Positions 27,984-37,016 are shown, numbered from the stretch's first letter. The stretch is DNA of 53,386 nucleotides from Pseudomonadota bacterium (GCA_021847345.1 JAJZTW010000022.1:1-53386); one strand, 5' to 3'. Made by a program: numbers and translations. Notes: generated by a model from the letters alone, not told the origin.

Positions 27984-29378
27984 TCAGATGGCCGTCCACA
28001 CGTACACGAACAGGCTGTTGTTGCCGCTCGCACCCTGCGAACTGCCGGCAAACTTGTTGTAGGTCGTGTATTGCAGGCCCAGGCGCAGGTTCTTCTCCGG
28101 ATTGGTCCAGCTCTTGCCGAAGGGGTTCCAGTCGAGTTCCCACACCACGCCGCTGGTTCCGGGGTTGCCGTTGTTGTACCCGTTGTTCGAGGAATACAGC
28201 GCCGCGTCGGTGCTGCCGGTGGTGTCGAAGAACTGGATGGTCGCCCCGTAGGTGTTCTGGAACCAGTAGGCTGCGTTGACATTCAGGAAGTTCAGCGTGT
28301 TGCTCGAATTCGAGCTGTTGGCTGCAACGTAGTCGCTGCTGTAATCCTGTTTTTCGCGCATGAACAGGCCGTTGACCGTCACCGAGTTGGTGCCACCGTC
28401 GATGTACTGGTAGCTGGCGTCCACGCCGTAGTCCTTGAACTCGTTGTTGGAGGCGCCGACACCGTCGTTGACCTTGGTGTCCATGCCGACCAGTCCGACC
28501 TCATAGTTCGAAAGGCCCTTGCTGGTCGAATAGGTAAGGCGCCAGTACGGGTTGTAGCCCGACACCGCGCCCGCGCCACCGGCGCGCAACTGCTGGTTCC
28601 ACCAGTTGGAGATCCCGTGGTAGGCACCGGCCTCCACGTACCAATGGTTGTCCACCAGGGTATAGGCGGTGGTGCCGATGACGGCCGCGCCGAGCTGGGA
28701 GATCATCGGGGCCGCGGGGCCATAGCCTTGGCCGAACGGCGAGGTCATGAACCCGAACTGCCACGCCGGCACGGTGTTCCAGAGATCCGACACGGTCGGG
28801 TTGTTGTTCAACGACACGCCGAACACCCCGTTGGTCGACCCGAACTGGTAGTCGTGCGCAAAGCGGATGTCCGTGTTGTCCCAACCCACGCTTTGCGAGC
28901 CCGGGTCGGAGTAGGTGAACTGGCCCAGGACTCCGACGTGATCGGTGATGCGTCCGGCCAGGAACACCGATGCCTGTTGCAACGCGGTGAGGTTGTCGTT
29001 GGCACTGAAACCCGCAAACGGCTGCGTACTGTCGTCGGTAGTGTGGGTATACGAGGCTACCAACATTGCGGACAGAGGGATGTGATGCTTCTCCGATCCG
29101 CCTTGCAAGGTGTAGCCGCCGAGCTTGAAGGCGCGCCCGAAGGGCGTGAGCTGCGGACCGAAGCCGCCGACGTGGCAGGCAATGCAGTCCTGCCCGGTCT
29201 GTCTTGCGAAGGCCGGCACCGCCTGCGCCGGCGTGGCCATGAACGCCACGCCGGACAGCGTGGCCAGGCCGAACAGCCATCGACGCAGTTGCGCGCCGCT
29301 TGAAACCTTGGAAGATGCGAGCCGCCGGCGAGAACCCGGCAAGGCAGCGGAAGCGTGTTGTTCTTGCATGATTGGCAC
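27984..29378 (-). CDS. Cyc2-like outer-membrane monohaem cytochrome-porin fusion
   Basis: The 464-residue protein has a long signal region ending near ATPAQA (about residue 53), then PAFARQTGQDCIACH with the c-haem motif C65, C68, H69, then FGPQLTPFGRAFKLGGYTL. The remainder, about 370 residues, is rich in alternating aromatic/polar strands, asparagine and glycine, as in a beta-barrel, ending in VYVWTAI. A single N-terminal haem fused to a porin is the Cyc2 architecture of iron-oxidising bacteria. Relatives occur in non-iron oxidisers, so Fe(II) oxidation is only a hypothesis. A functionless porin-like envelope protein is less likely given the intact haem site. Confidence 0.75.
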   Translation of the reverse strand: MPIMQEQHASAALPGSRRRLASSKVSSGAQLRRWLFGLATLSGVAFMATPAQAVPAFARQTGQDCIACHVGGFGPQLTPFGRAFKLGGYTLQGGSEKHHIPLSAMLVASYTHTTDDSTQPFAGFSANDNLTALQQASVFLAGRITDHVGVLGQFTYSDPGSQSVGWDNTDIRFAHDYQFGSTNGVFGVSLNNNPTVSDLWNTVPAWQFGFMTSPFGQGYGPAAPMISQLGAAVIGTTAYTLVDNHWYVEAGAYHGISNWWNQQLRAGGAGAVSGYNPYWRLTYSTSKGLSNYEVGLVGMDTKVNDGVGASNNEFKDYGVDASYQYIDGGTNSVTVNGLFMREKQDYSSDYVAANSSNSSNTLNFLNVNAAYWFQNTYGATIQFFDTTGSTDAALYSSNNGYNNGNPGTSGVVWELDWNPFGKSWTNPEKNLRLGLQYTTYNKFAGSSQGASGNNSLFVYVWTAI

Positions 29379-29543
29379 CCTTTTGGATGAAGGAGGAAGC
29401 CCCCCCTGAAATTCATGCTAGAACGCGCGATGTGTGCTCCCTTGATGGAAATCAAACACTGCCGGATCCGCGCGACAAACGCGACAAGGCAAGCGCGGGC
29501 GTGGCGTCAGCACCACGCCTCTGAAACGTTTTCTTACAGATTG

Positions 29544-29960
29544 TCAGAGCCCGGCCCAGCGCACGATGTCGCGCGCCTGCATGACCCCGCTGTGACGCCG
29601 GAGTTCCCTGCCGCCCTGGAACAGCAGCAGCGTGGGAATGCTGCGGATACGATGGCGCACCGAGCTTTGCGGGTTGGCGTCGGAGTCGACCTTGGCCAGC
29701 ACGGCGCGGCCCTGCAGCAACTGCGCGGCCTGCTCGAACTGGGGAGCCATCATGCGGCAGGGACCGCACCACGCGGCCCAGAAGTCGACCAGCACCGGCA
29801 GCTCGCTGCGGGTGACGAATCGCTCGAAATCCGCGTCGCCGATCTGCAGCGGGGTCGCCGGCAGGAGTTCGCGGTGGCAGCTGCCGCATTGCGGGTGCTG
29901 CTGGGCACGCTCCGGGGGAACCCGGTTGATGCTGGAGCAGTGAGGACAGACGACGTGCAT
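29544..29960 (-). CDS. trxC: Thioredoxin 2
   Basis: TrxC is a cytoplasmic oxidative-stress thioredoxin. The 138-residue product has an N-terminal zinc ribbon (C5, C8, C25, C28), which separates it from TrxA, and a thioredoxin fold with WCGPC (active cysteines C65 and C68) and the cis-proline loop RSIPTLLLF. The open frame extends far upstream, but MHVVCPHCSSINRVP is the family N terminus. No operon partner is evident; it is divergent from a carboxymuconolactone decarboxylase-like gene 114 bp away. Confidence 0.95.
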   Translation of the reverse strand: MHVVCPHCSSINRVPPERAQQHPQCGSCHRELLPATPLQIGDADFERFVTRSELPVLVDFWAAWCGPCRMMAPQFEQAAQLLQGRAVLAKVDSDANPQSSVRHRIRSIPTLLLFQGGRELRRHSGVMQARDIVRWAGL

Positions 29961-30074
29961 GTTGGCTCCCGAGGCTGGACGGACGATGGCGCATCGGGTC
30001 GAGCCGATGTACCCCCCTATGTATATGAGCCGATTCCGGGATTTCAACCCCGCGCGGCGTATTCGTGAAACGAC

Positions 30075-30635
30075 ATGACCCCTCCCCGCATTCCCTACGT
30101 CGCGGCCGACCTGTCGGAGCCGGCCGATCTGGTTCAGGCCATCCGGGCTCGCCGCGGCGGCGAACTGATCGAGCTCGATCGCATGCTGCTGCACAGCCCG
30201 CCGTTCGCCGCCGGCTGGAACGCCCTGCTGGGCGCGGTGCGCCAGCGCCTGCAACTCGATGCGCGCCTGCGCGAGCTGGCCATCTGCGCCGTCGCTGTGC
30301 TCAACCGCGCGCCCTATGAGCTCGAGCAGCACGCTCCCGAATTCCTGGCCGCCGGCGGCACGCAAGCCCAGCTCGACGCGCTCGCCGACTACGAAGCTGC
30401 CTGTGCCGACCAGGCGCTGTTCTCGGCCGCCGAACGCATGGTGCTGGCGGTGACGCGCGACATGACCCGCGACATCGCCATCTCGGATCGCCATTTCGAC
30501 ACCGCCGAGGCCCTGCTGCCGCGCCAGCAACTGGTGGAGCTGGTGGGGGTGATTGCCGCCTACAACATGGTGTCGCGCTTCCTGGTGGCCCTGGGGGTGC
30601 ATTCCCTGGGCCCGGGTCGCGCAGCGAGCGCCTGA
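30075..30635 (+). CDS. Carboxymuconolactone decarboxylase-family protein
   Basis: A 186-residue all-helical protein with the CMD/AhpD-like core: LLHSPPFAAGWNALLGAVRQRLQLDARLRELAICAVAVLNRAPYELEQHAPEF. The CxxC pair of peroxidatic AhpD proteins is absent (only ICAV), so alkylhydroperoxidase activity is unlikely. The substrate is unknown. It is divergent from trxC and convergent with the SDR gene, separated by 14 bp. Confidence 0.82.
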   Translation: MTPPRIPYVAADLSEPADLVQAIRARRGGELIELDRMLLHSPPFAAGWNALLGAVRQRLQLDARLRELAICAVAVLNRAPYELEQHAPEFLAAGGTQAQLDALADYEAACADQALFSAAERMVLAVTRDMTRDIAISDRHFDTAEALLPRQQLVELVGVIAAYNMVSRFLVALGVHSLGPGRAASA

Positions 30636-30649
30636 GCGGCCCGCCCGGC

Positions 30650-31492
30650 TCAGGCCGACGGCGGTGGCAGCCGGGGCTTGCGCGCGCGGGTGCGCAAGGC
30701 ACGGTCCCACAGCGAGCGCGGCAACACGTGCAGCAGCTTGCTCAGCCACGCCATCGGCCAGGGGATGGTGGCGTAGGCGCGCTCGCCGTCGATGACCCGC
30801 AGCGCGCGCCGGGCGAAGCTGGGGGCATCGATCAGGAAAGGCATCGGGAACGGGTTGCCCGCGGTCATCGGCGTGTCGATGAAACCCGGGCTGATGGTCA
30901 CCACGCGCACTCCGCTGGGGCGAAGTTCCACCCGCAGGCTCTCCAGGGAGCGGATCAGCGCCGCCTTGCTCGCGCTGTAGGCGGCGTGGCCGGGCAGGCC
31001 GCGCACCCCGGCCACGCTGGCGATCCCGACCAGCGTGCCCGACCCGCGCGCGCGCATCGGCGCGATGAACGGAGACAGTGTGCCCAGCGCGGCCAGCCAG
31101 TTGCTGCGCATGATGTCGTCGGCCACCGCCAGGTCCTGCACGTGCGACAGGTCCACGCCGTGGCTGATCCCGGCCGCGGCCACCACCACCTGCGGGCAGC
31201 CCCAGTCTTGCAACAGGCGTGCCGCCTGCTCGCGCCAGGCGTCGACATCGCGCAGGTCGACGCAGACCATGCGCAGGCGCGATGGGTCGAGCACCGACAG
31301 GCCCTGCTTCTGGGCGCACGACAGCGCGGTGGCATCGAGCGCGGAGCTGCGACGCCCGACCAGCACCAGGCGCCAGCCGCGCGCGGCGTAGGCCTGCGCG
31401 AGCGCCGCGCCGATGCCGCTCGAAGCCCCGCTGATCACCACCACGGAAGGCGCGGCGGCATCGGCGGATCGTGGGTCGGGCATGGCGGCCAT
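30650..31492 (-). CDS. Short-chain dehydrogenase/reductase
   Basis: A 280-residue SDR with the cofactor loop SGASSGIG (about 21-28), catalytic S159, Y172 and K176 (YSASK), and the C-terminal proline-rich basic tail RARKPRLPPPSA. Classical SDRs oxidise or reduce hydroxy/keto substrates; the substrate here is not evident. The start lies 4 bp after the lptC stop, so it is transcribed with kdsD-kdsC-lptC. That placement hints at an envelope-lipid substrate, as inference only. Confidence 0.88.
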   Translation of the reverse strand: MAAMPDPRSADAAAPSVVVISGASSGIGAALAQAYAARGWRLVLVGRRSSALDATALSCAQKQGLSVLDPSRLRMVCVDLRDVDAWREQAARLLQDWGCPQVVVAAAGISHGVDLSHVQDLAVADDIMRSNWLAALGTLSPFIAPMRARGSGTLVGIASVAGVRGLPGHAAYSASKAALIRSLESLRVELRPSGVRVVTISPGFIDTPMTAGNPFPMPFLIDAPSFARRALRVIDGERAYATIPWPMAWLSKLLHVLPRSLWDRALRTRARKPRLPPPSA

Positions 31493-31496
31493 CGGC

Positions 31497-32093
31497 TCAG
31501 CCCGGGTTGGGGCGCAGGCTCCCGCGCACCTTGCCCTGCATGCTGAAGGTGCCGTCGAGCCCGTTCATTTCCAGGTCATCGCCGGCGAATACCGAAGAAC
31601 CCTGCTGCACCGTGCTCGGGCGGTTGGAGCTGATGCGCCGGGTCTGCGGAAAAATGTTGAGAAAGCTGCTGCGCACGACGATCTCCGGGGTTTTCGGCGC
31701 CTGGCGCCGCACCACCGCGTCGCCGAACAGCTGCACGTTGGATCCGTCGGCGTTGCTCAGCCCCACCTGGGCGCTGGCATGGGTCAGCGCGCCCTGGGCG
31801 TCGACCACACGCAAGCGGGGCTGCGCGATGCGAACGGTCTGGTTGCCGGGAATGTGTTCCATGCCCGCGCCGCTGAGCTCGGCGCCGCCCTGCCCCAGGC
31901 TGTTGAAGCTGCGGGTCTGGAAATCCTTCAGGAAATAGTCGGGCTTCTGGGGCGCGGGAGGAGAGTTGCCGCCCCCGTGCATGGCCAGCAGCGCCTCGCG
32001 CGCCACCCACCAGCTGAAACCCGCCAGCAGCACCATCAGCAGCAGCGGGAGCATGGTCGCGGCACGCCGCCACCACGACAGCCAGCGCGACAT
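31497..32093 (-). CDS. lptC: LPS export ABC transporter periplasmic protein LptC
   Basis: LptC is the bitopic component that passes lipopolysaccharide from the LptB2FG complex to LptA. The 198-residue product has one N-terminal helix (LLLMVLLAGFSWWVA) and a beta-jellyroll periplasmic domain, with strand-rich segments such as KPDYFLKDFQTRSFN and VRIAQPRLRVVDAQG, ending in LEMNGLDGTFSMQGKVRGS. The start at 32093 (MSRWLSWW) is 5 bp after the kdsC stop. The lptA and lptB genes, normally next, are absent here; an SDR gene follows instead. Confidence 0.9.
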   Translation of the reverse strand: MSRWLSWWRRAATMLPLLLMVLLAGFSWWVAREALLAMHGGGNSPPAPQKPDYFLKDFQTRSFNSLGQGGAELSGAGMEHIPGNQTVRIAQPRLRVVDAQGALTHASAQVGLSNADGSNVQLFGDAVVRRQAPKTPEIVVRSSFLNIFPQTRRISSNRPSTVQQGSSVFAGDDLEMNGLDGTFSMQGKVRGSLRPNPG

Positions 32094-32098
32094 GCGGC

Positions 32099-32740
32099 TC
32101 AAGGGTCGGCCCTCCGCGGCGACGAATCGGTCGCGACCGGCTCGCCGAGCACGGCCTGCTCCAGCAGGCCGGCGTAGGCACCGTGCGCGCACAGCAGCAG
32201 GTCGCAGACCTCGCGCACGGCGCCCAGGCCGGCCGGCGCGCGGGTGACGTGGTGCACCCGCGCCAGCACCTCGGGGTGGGACTGCGGGGGACAGGCGGCC
32301 AGGCGGGCGCGCACCAACAGCGGCAGGTCGGGCCAGTCGTCGCCGATCACCGCGGCCTGCTCCCAGTCAAGGCCCAGCGCGCCGAGCACGGCCTGCGCCC
32401 CCGGCAGCTTGTGCGAGCGCCCGAGCACCGCGTGTTCGAGCAGCCCGAGCTCGCGCAGGCGCGCGCGCAGCGCCGGGCTGTCGCGCCCCGACACCACCAC
32501 CGCACGCACGCCGCAGGCGGCGAGCTGCTTGAGGCCGTGGCCGTCGAGGGTGCTGAAACGCTTGAGCTGCTCTCCGTCGGCGCCGACCAGCAGGTCACCG
32601 GGGGTGAGCACGCCGTCGACGTCGAGCAGCAGCACGCGGACTTCCTGCGAGCGCAGCAGCAGCTCGGGCTCGAAGGTGACACGGGGTGCGAGGTCGAACA
32701 TGGTGGGCATGGTAAATGCCGGCGCAAGCTCGCGGTTCAC
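32099..32740 (-). CDS. kdsC: 3-deoxy-D-manno-octulosonate 8-phosphate phosphatase
   Basis: KdsC dephosphorylates KDO-8-phosphate to KDO for lipopolysaccharide core synthesis. The 213-residue HAD-family product has LLLDVDGVLTPG (D40 nucleophile, D42), SGRDSPALRARLRELG and the acidic VIGDDWPDLPL. The annotated start is GTG at 32740, overlapping the kdsD stop (GTGA). ATG at 32710 is an alternative that would remove ten residues. It is the second gene of kdsD-kdsC-lptC. Confidence 0.93.
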   Translation of the reverse strand: MNRELAPAFTMPTMFDLAPRVTFEPELLLRSQEVRVLLLDVDGVLTPGDLLVGADGEQLKRFSTLDGHGLKQLAACGVRAVVVSGRDSPALRARLRELGLLEHAVLGRSHKLPGAQAVLGALGLDWEQAAVIGDDWPDLPLLVRARLAACPPQSHPEVLARVHHVTRAPAGLGAVREVCDLLLCAHGAYAGLLEQAVLGEPVATDSSPRRADP

Positions 32741-33735
32741 ACCACCTTGGCGTCGAACAGGTCATGCATGTGCAGCGCGCCGATCACCCGGGCCTGTTCG
32801 TCGACCACCAGCATCTGGCTGATGCGGTGGCGCTCCATCATCTGCACCGCCTCCACCGCCAGCGCCTGCGCGGCGATGGTGCGCGGGTTGGGGTGCATGG
32901 CCTGCCCGGCGCTCAGGCCGCGCAGGTCGACGCCGCGCTCGACCAGGCGACGCAGGTCGCCGTCGGTGATCACGCCACACAGGTGTTCATGCTCGTCGAC
33001 CACCGCGGTCATGCCCAGGCCCTTGCGAGTCATTTCCAGCAAGGCGTCGAAGAAGCCCACGGTCTCGCGCACCCTCGGCACACGATCGCCGGTGCGCATG
33101 ACGTCGCTGACATGGGTGAGCAGGCGACGCCCGAGCGCGCCGCCCGGATGGGTGCGGGCGAAGTCGTCGGCGCCGAAGCCGCGCGCGTCGAGCACGGCCA
33201 CGGCCAGCGCGTCGCCCAGCGCCAGCTGCGCCGTGGTGCTGGCGGTGGGCGCCAGGCGCAACGGGCAGGCCTCGCGCTCGACGGCGCAGTCGAGATGGAT
33301 GTCGGCATAGCGCGCCAGCGTCGATTCGGCGCGCCCGGTGATGGAGATCAGCAGCGTGCCCATGCGCTTGACCAGGGGCACGATGCGCGTGAGCTCCTCC
33401 ACCTCGCCCGAATTGGACATGGCGATGAACACATCCTGCTCGGTGACCATGCCGAGGTCGCCATGGCTGGCCTCGGCTGGATGCACGAAATACGCCGGCG
33501 TGCCGGTCGAGGCCAGCGTGGCCGCCAGCTTGCGCGCGATATGCCCGCTCTTGCCCATGCCCGAGACGACGACGCGGCCGCGGCACTCCAGCAGCGCGCG
33601 CACCGCGCGGGCGAAGGCCTCGGCCAGCGGCGGCTGCTCGATGCGCTCGGCCAGCGCCTGCACCGCCGCGGCCTCGATCTGCAGGGTTTCGCGCGCCAGG
33701 CGCAGCGCCTTTTCCGGGGAGAATTCGGGACTCAT
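32737..33735 (-). CDS. kdsD: Arabinose-5-phosphate isomerase
   Basis: KdsD converts ribulose-5-phosphate to arabinose-5-phosphate, the first committed step to KDO. The 332-residue product has an N-terminal SIS domain (RVVVSGMGKSGHIARKLAATLASTGTPAYFVHPAEASHGDLG, with HPAEASHGD typical) and two CBS domains (VMRTGDRVPRV; AMHPNPRTIAAQ). The ATG at 33735 precedes MSPEFSPEKAL and is favoured over the upstream proline-rich extension. It overlaps kdsC by 4 bp and heads the lipopolysaccharide operon. Confidence 0.95.
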   Translation of the reverse strand: MSPEFSPEKALRLARETLQIEAAAVQALAERIEQPPLAEAFARAVRALLECRGRVVVSGMGKSGHIARKLAATLASTGTPAYFVHPAEASHGDLGMVTEQDVFIAMSNSGEVEELTRIVPLVKRMGTLLISITGRAESTLARYADIHLDCAVEREACPLRLAPTASTTAQLALGDALAVAVLDARGFGADDFARTHPGGALGRRLLTHVSDVMRTGDRVPRVRETVGFFDALLEMTRKGLGMTAVVDEHEHLCGVITDGDLRRLVERGVDLRGLSAGQAMHPNPRTIAAQALAVEAVQMMERHRISQMLVVDEQARVIGALHMHDLFDAKVV

Positions 33736-33811
33736 CGGCGGGAGTATAGGAGGGGGTGGCGGAGGCCGCGCCCCTCGGGCGGGCATGCCGCCCCGCCCGC
33801 CCGAGAGGCGT

Positions 33812-35143
33812 TCAGGCCAGCCCCTGCTGCACCGCGTCGCGCTGCTCGATGGCGTGGCGCAACGGGATCAGCAGCGCCAGCCCGGGCAGCGCGCTGAGCA
33901 CGCTGAACAGGAAAAAATGCGGCCAGCCCAGGTGCAGCACCAGCCAGCCGCTCAACGGGCCGACGTACACGCGGCCGACGGCCGACAGGGCCGACAGCAG
34001 CGCGAACTGCGTGGCCGAGTAGCGCACGTCGCACAGCGCCGACAGCCACGCCACGAAGGCCGCCGTGCCCATGCCCGCGGTGAAGTTCTCCACCCCCACC
34101 GCGCCGGCCATCAGTGGCAGCGAGGCCGGCAGCACGGCGAGCCCCCAGTAGGCCAGGTTCGACGCGCCCTGCGCGATGCCGAACAGCAGCAGCGAGCGCC
34201 AAAGCCCGAGGCGCGCCAGCCAGGCGCCTCCGAGCAAGGCGCCGACGATGGTGGCGAGCAGGCCCACGCTCTTGTACACCAGGCCCACCGCGGCCGGGCT
34301 GTAGCCGGCGCCGCGGATCAGGAAGGTCGTGGACAGCGCGCCGGCAAAGGCGTCGCTCAGCTTGTAGAGCACGACAGCCACGAGCAGCGCCAGCGCCTGC
34401 GGGCGGGCGAAGAACTCCCGGGCCGGCTCGAGCACCGCCGCGCGCAGGCTGGACGGCGCCGGCAGGCTGGCCGGAGGGCTCGGCGCCCACAGCGTGGACA
34501 GCATGCCCAGCGCCATGAAACCGCCCATCAGCGCGTACATGCCGCGCCAGCCCAGCCAGTCGGTGGCCAGCCAAAGCGCCAGCCCGCCCGACACGACCAT
34601 GCCCAGGCGATAGCCGAGCACGATCACGGCGGCGCCGGCGCCGCGCTGCTCCGACGGCAGCAGGTCGGTTCGGTAGGCGTCGATGACCACGTCCTGCGAC
34701 GCGGACAGGAAAGCCAGCATCACGGCCAGCAGCACCACGGGCATCAGGCTCGCGCCGGGCGACGCCCCTGCGCCCTGCCCGGGAATACCCACCCAGGCCA
34801 TGCCGACGAGCACCAGCGCGAGCAGCGCCTGCAGCGGCAGCAGCCAGGCTCGGCGGCGCCCCAGGCGGGGGGCCAGCGCGGGCAATTGCACCCGGTCCAT
34901 CATCGGCGCCCACAGGAACTTGAACACGTAGGCCTGCCCGATCAGCGTGGCCAGCCCGATGGCCTGCAGGCTGGCGCCGCGCACGGTGAGCCAGGCCTGC
35001 AAGGTGCCCGAACTCAGCGCCAGGGGCAATCCGGAGCTGAAACCCAGCAGCAGCATCGCCGCCATGTTGCGGTTGCCGAACACCGCGCGCAAGGTGGCGG
35101 CGGAGCGTGGCGGGCGGCGGCGGGCGGAGGGCGGACTGGACAT
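33812..35143 (-). CDS. ampG: AmpG-like muropeptide MFS permease
   Basis: AmpG imports GlcNAc-anhydromuropeptides for peptidoglycan recycling. The 443-residue product has about 12 hydrophobic helices and AmpG signatures: LLLGFSSGLPLALSSGTLQAWL, KFLWAPMMDR, ASQDVVIDAYRTDLL and GAGYSPAAVGLVYK. The ATG at 35143 begins MSSPPSARR just before the first helix, so the longer frame is rejected. It is divergent from pyrE (86 bp apart) and followed by kdsD in the same direction after 76 bp. Confidence 0.92.
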   Translation of the reverse strand: MSSPPSARRRPPRSAATLRAVFGNRNMAAMLLLGFSSGLPLALSSGTLQAWLTVRGASLQAIGLATLIGQAYVFKFLWAPMMDRVQLPALAPRLGRRRAWLLPLQALLALVLVGMAWVGIPGQGAGASPGASLMPVVLLAVMLAFLSASQDVVIDAYRTDLLPSEQRGAGAAVIVLGYRLGMVVSGGLALWLATDWLGWRGMYALMGGFMALGMLSTLWAPSPPASLPAPSSLRAAVLEPAREFFARPQALALLVAVVLYKLSDAFAGALSTTFLIRGAGYSPAAVGLVYKSVGLLATIVGALLGGAWLARLGLWRSLLLFGIAQGASNLAYWGLAVLPASLPLMAGAVGVENFTAGMGTAAFVAWLSALCDVRYSATQFALLSALSAVGRVYVGPLSGWLVLHLGWPHFFLFSVLSALPGLALLIPLRHAIEQRDAVQQGLA

Positions 35144-35228
35144 CGGTGAGGGCTCGAGGACCCAAGCATAATGGCGCCGCGCGCCGCGCCGCCGGGCCGG
35201 CGTGCTCGTCCACCGCCCGTTCCCAGCC

Positions 35229-35906
35229 ATGTCCGCCAACGCCAAGCTCGCCCAGGATTTTGTTCGTTTCGCCGTCGACAGCGGAGTGATTCGCTTCGGT
35301 TCCTTCGTGACCAAGGCCGGACGCCAGACCCCGTATTTCTTCAACGCGGGGCTGTTCAACGACGGCGAGCGCCTGGGCCGCCTGGCCGGCTTCTACGCCG
35401 ACGCGCTGCTGGCCAGCGGCGTGGAGTTCGACATGCTGTTCGGCCCCGCCTACAAGGGCATCGCGCTGGCCGCGGCGCTGGCGGTGGAGCTGGCGCGCCG
35501 CGGGCGCAACGTGGGCTTCGCCTACAACCGCAAGGAGGCCAAGGACCACGGCGAAGGTGGCAACCTGGTGGGTGCGCCGGTGCGCGGACGCGTGGTGATC
35601 GTCGACGACGTGATCTCCGCCGGCACCGCGGTGGGGGAATCGGTGCGCCTGCTGCGCTCCGCCGGCGCCGAGCCGGCCGCCGTGCTGATCGCGCTGGACC
35701 GCCAGGAAAAGGCCGCAGTGGCAGGCAGCACGCTGCCCCACTCGGCCGTGCAGCACGTACGCACCGAGCACCGCCTGCCGGTGGTGGCGATCGCCGACCT
35801 CGACGCGCTGCTCGACGTGCTCGATGCCGCGCGCGACCCGGAGCTTGCGCGCTGGCTGCCGGAGGTGCGCGACTACCGCGCCCGCTACGGCGTCGCCCAC
35901 GACTGA
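35229..35906 (+). CDS. pyrE: Orotate phosphoribosyltransferase
   Basis: PyrE joins orotate to PRPP to give OMP in pyrimidine synthesis. The 225-residue product has FGSFVTKAGRQTPYFFNAG, the flexible catalytic loop with YNRKEAKDHGEGG, and the PRPP motif VVIVDDVISAGTA. The ATG at 35229 is chosen; a GTG at 35202 would add nine atypical residues. Two similar hairpins lie downstream (35921-36007). Confidence 0.96.
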   Translation: MSANAKLAQDFVRFAVDSGVIRFGSFVTKAGRQTPYFFNAGLFNDGERLGRLAGFYADALLASGVEFDMLFGPAYKGIALAAALAVELARRGRNVGFAYNRKEAKDHGEGGNLVGAPVRGRVVIVDDVISAGTAVGESVRLLRSAGAEPAAVLIALDRQEKAAVAGSTLPHSAVQHVRTEHRLPVVAIADLDALLDVLDAARDPELARWLPEVRDYRARYGVAHD

Positions 35907-35920
35907 ACGGCCCAGCCAGC

Positions 35921-36007
35921 TTGTCGCCCTGAGGCGACAAGCTCAACGCCCCGGTTTGCCTCGGGCGCGCCAGATTCGCGCAACAACATTGTCGCCGGGC
36001 GGCGACA
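35921..36007. repeat. Twin hairpins with the same stem downstream of pyrE
   Basis: TTGTCGCC-CTGA-GGCGACAA (35921-35940) and TGTCGCC-GGGC-GGCGACA (35990-36007) are two tetraloop hairpins sharing a TGTCGCC stem, 49 bp apart. The first, 14 bp after the pyrE stop, could terminate transcription, but neither has a T-tract. Paired like stems also recall REP/BIME elements. The rest of 36008-36188 shows no gene. Confidence 0.6.
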
Positions 36008-36188
36008 GGATGCGACGGCAGGGGCTCCGGACAACCCGCCGATGAAGGCGATTTTCCGCTGGCGGATCAAGCGCTTGGCGCAAATGCCCCGCGGCCTGCG
36101 GATTCCGGCGCGACATGGCACGGGCCTTGCAAGAGCATGGTGTCGCGGCCACCGTGCCGCCATCGCAGGCAGCCAGGAGGGCTCACCC

Positions 36189-36380
36189 ATGACCACCAAT
36201 TCACGCCCCGGACGGCAAAGCAGCGTGGACTGCGAAGCGGTATTCGCGCTGGCGCTGCAACGCACGCATGCCGCCGAGCCATGCGTCGCGCGCAGCGACG
36301 CGGCACATGCCGTGGCGGCTGAGCTGCTCAGCCGGCTCGGCCGCGTGCATCCCCTGCCCGCTCAGGTCCCGCCGACGTAG
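36189..36380 (+). CDS. Hypothetical 63-residue protein
   Basis: An AGGAGG ribosome site about 9 nt upstream marks the ATG at 36189. The product (MTTNSRPGRQSSVDCEAVFALALQ as start) is helical with two cysteines and ends VPPT. Its stop overlaps the 3' end of the convergent hydrolase gene by 19 bp. I know no family, and a non-coding interpretation remains possible. Confidence 0.35.
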   Translation: MTTNSRPGRQSSVDCEAVFALALQRTHAAEPCVARSDAAHAVAAELLSRLGRVHPLPAQVPPT

Positions 36381-37000
36381 GGGTTGTCGCGCCGCTCGGC
36401 GCCGAAGGTCGATTCCGGGCCATGCCCGGGAATGAACACGGTATCGTCCCCCATCGGCCACAGCCGGGTGACGATGCTGTCGATCAGCTGCTGGTGGTCC
36501 CCGCGCGGAAAGTCCGTGCGCCCGATGGACCCGGCGAACAGCACGTCGCCTACCCAGCAGCGACGAGCCGGCGCGTGGTGAAACACCACGTGCCCCGGCG
36601 TGTGCCCGGGGCAGTGGCGCACCTCGAACTCCAACTCCCCCAGGCGCAGAGTGTCGCCATCGACCAGCCAGCGCTCGGGCGTGAACGCCAGCGAGGGCGG
36701 GAAGCCGAACATGCGCGACTGCTGCGGCAGCATGTCGATCCAGAACTGATCGTCGCGGTGCGGCCCGATGATCGGCACCCCCGCGCGCTGCGCCAACTCG
36801 GCCGCGGCCCCGGCGTGGTCGATATGGGCATGGGTCAGCCACACCGCGCCCACCGTCACGCCCTGAGCGCTCGCCGCATCCAGCAGTCGCTCGACCTCGC
36901 CCCCGGGGTCGGTGAACACCGCGTCGCCGGTGGCGTCATCCCACAACAGGCAGGCGTTTTGCGCGAACGGAGTGACGGGGAGGATCTGGTAGCGAAGCAT
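36362..37000 (-). CDS. Metallo-beta-lactamase-fold hydrolase (glyoxalase II-like)
   Basis: The 212-residue product has the dinuclear metal signature THAHIDH, further ligands in CPGHTPGHVVF, the bridging aspartate in GDVLF and the last histidine in IPGHGPEST. This pattern fits the GloB/YcbL-type hydrolases that cleave thioesters such as S-lactoylglutathione. The short length (glyoxalase II has about 250) and lack of the C-terminal helical domain fit the YcbL subgroup. The true substrate is not known. The ATG at 37000 is preferred to the upstream extension, which crosses a repeat region. Confidence 0.88.
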   Translation of the reverse strand: MLRYQILPVTPFAQNACLLWDDATGDAVFTDPGGEVERLLDAASAQGVTVGAVWLTHAHIDHAGAAAELAQRAGVPIIGPHRDDQFWIDMLPQQSRMFGFPPSLAFTPERWLVDGDTLRLGELEFEVRHCPGHTPGHVVFHHAPARRCWVGDVLFAGSIGRTDFPRGDHQQLIDSIVTRLWPMGDDTVFIPGHGPESTFGAERRDNPYVGGT

Positions 37001-37016
37001 GGAGCGAAGAGGAATC

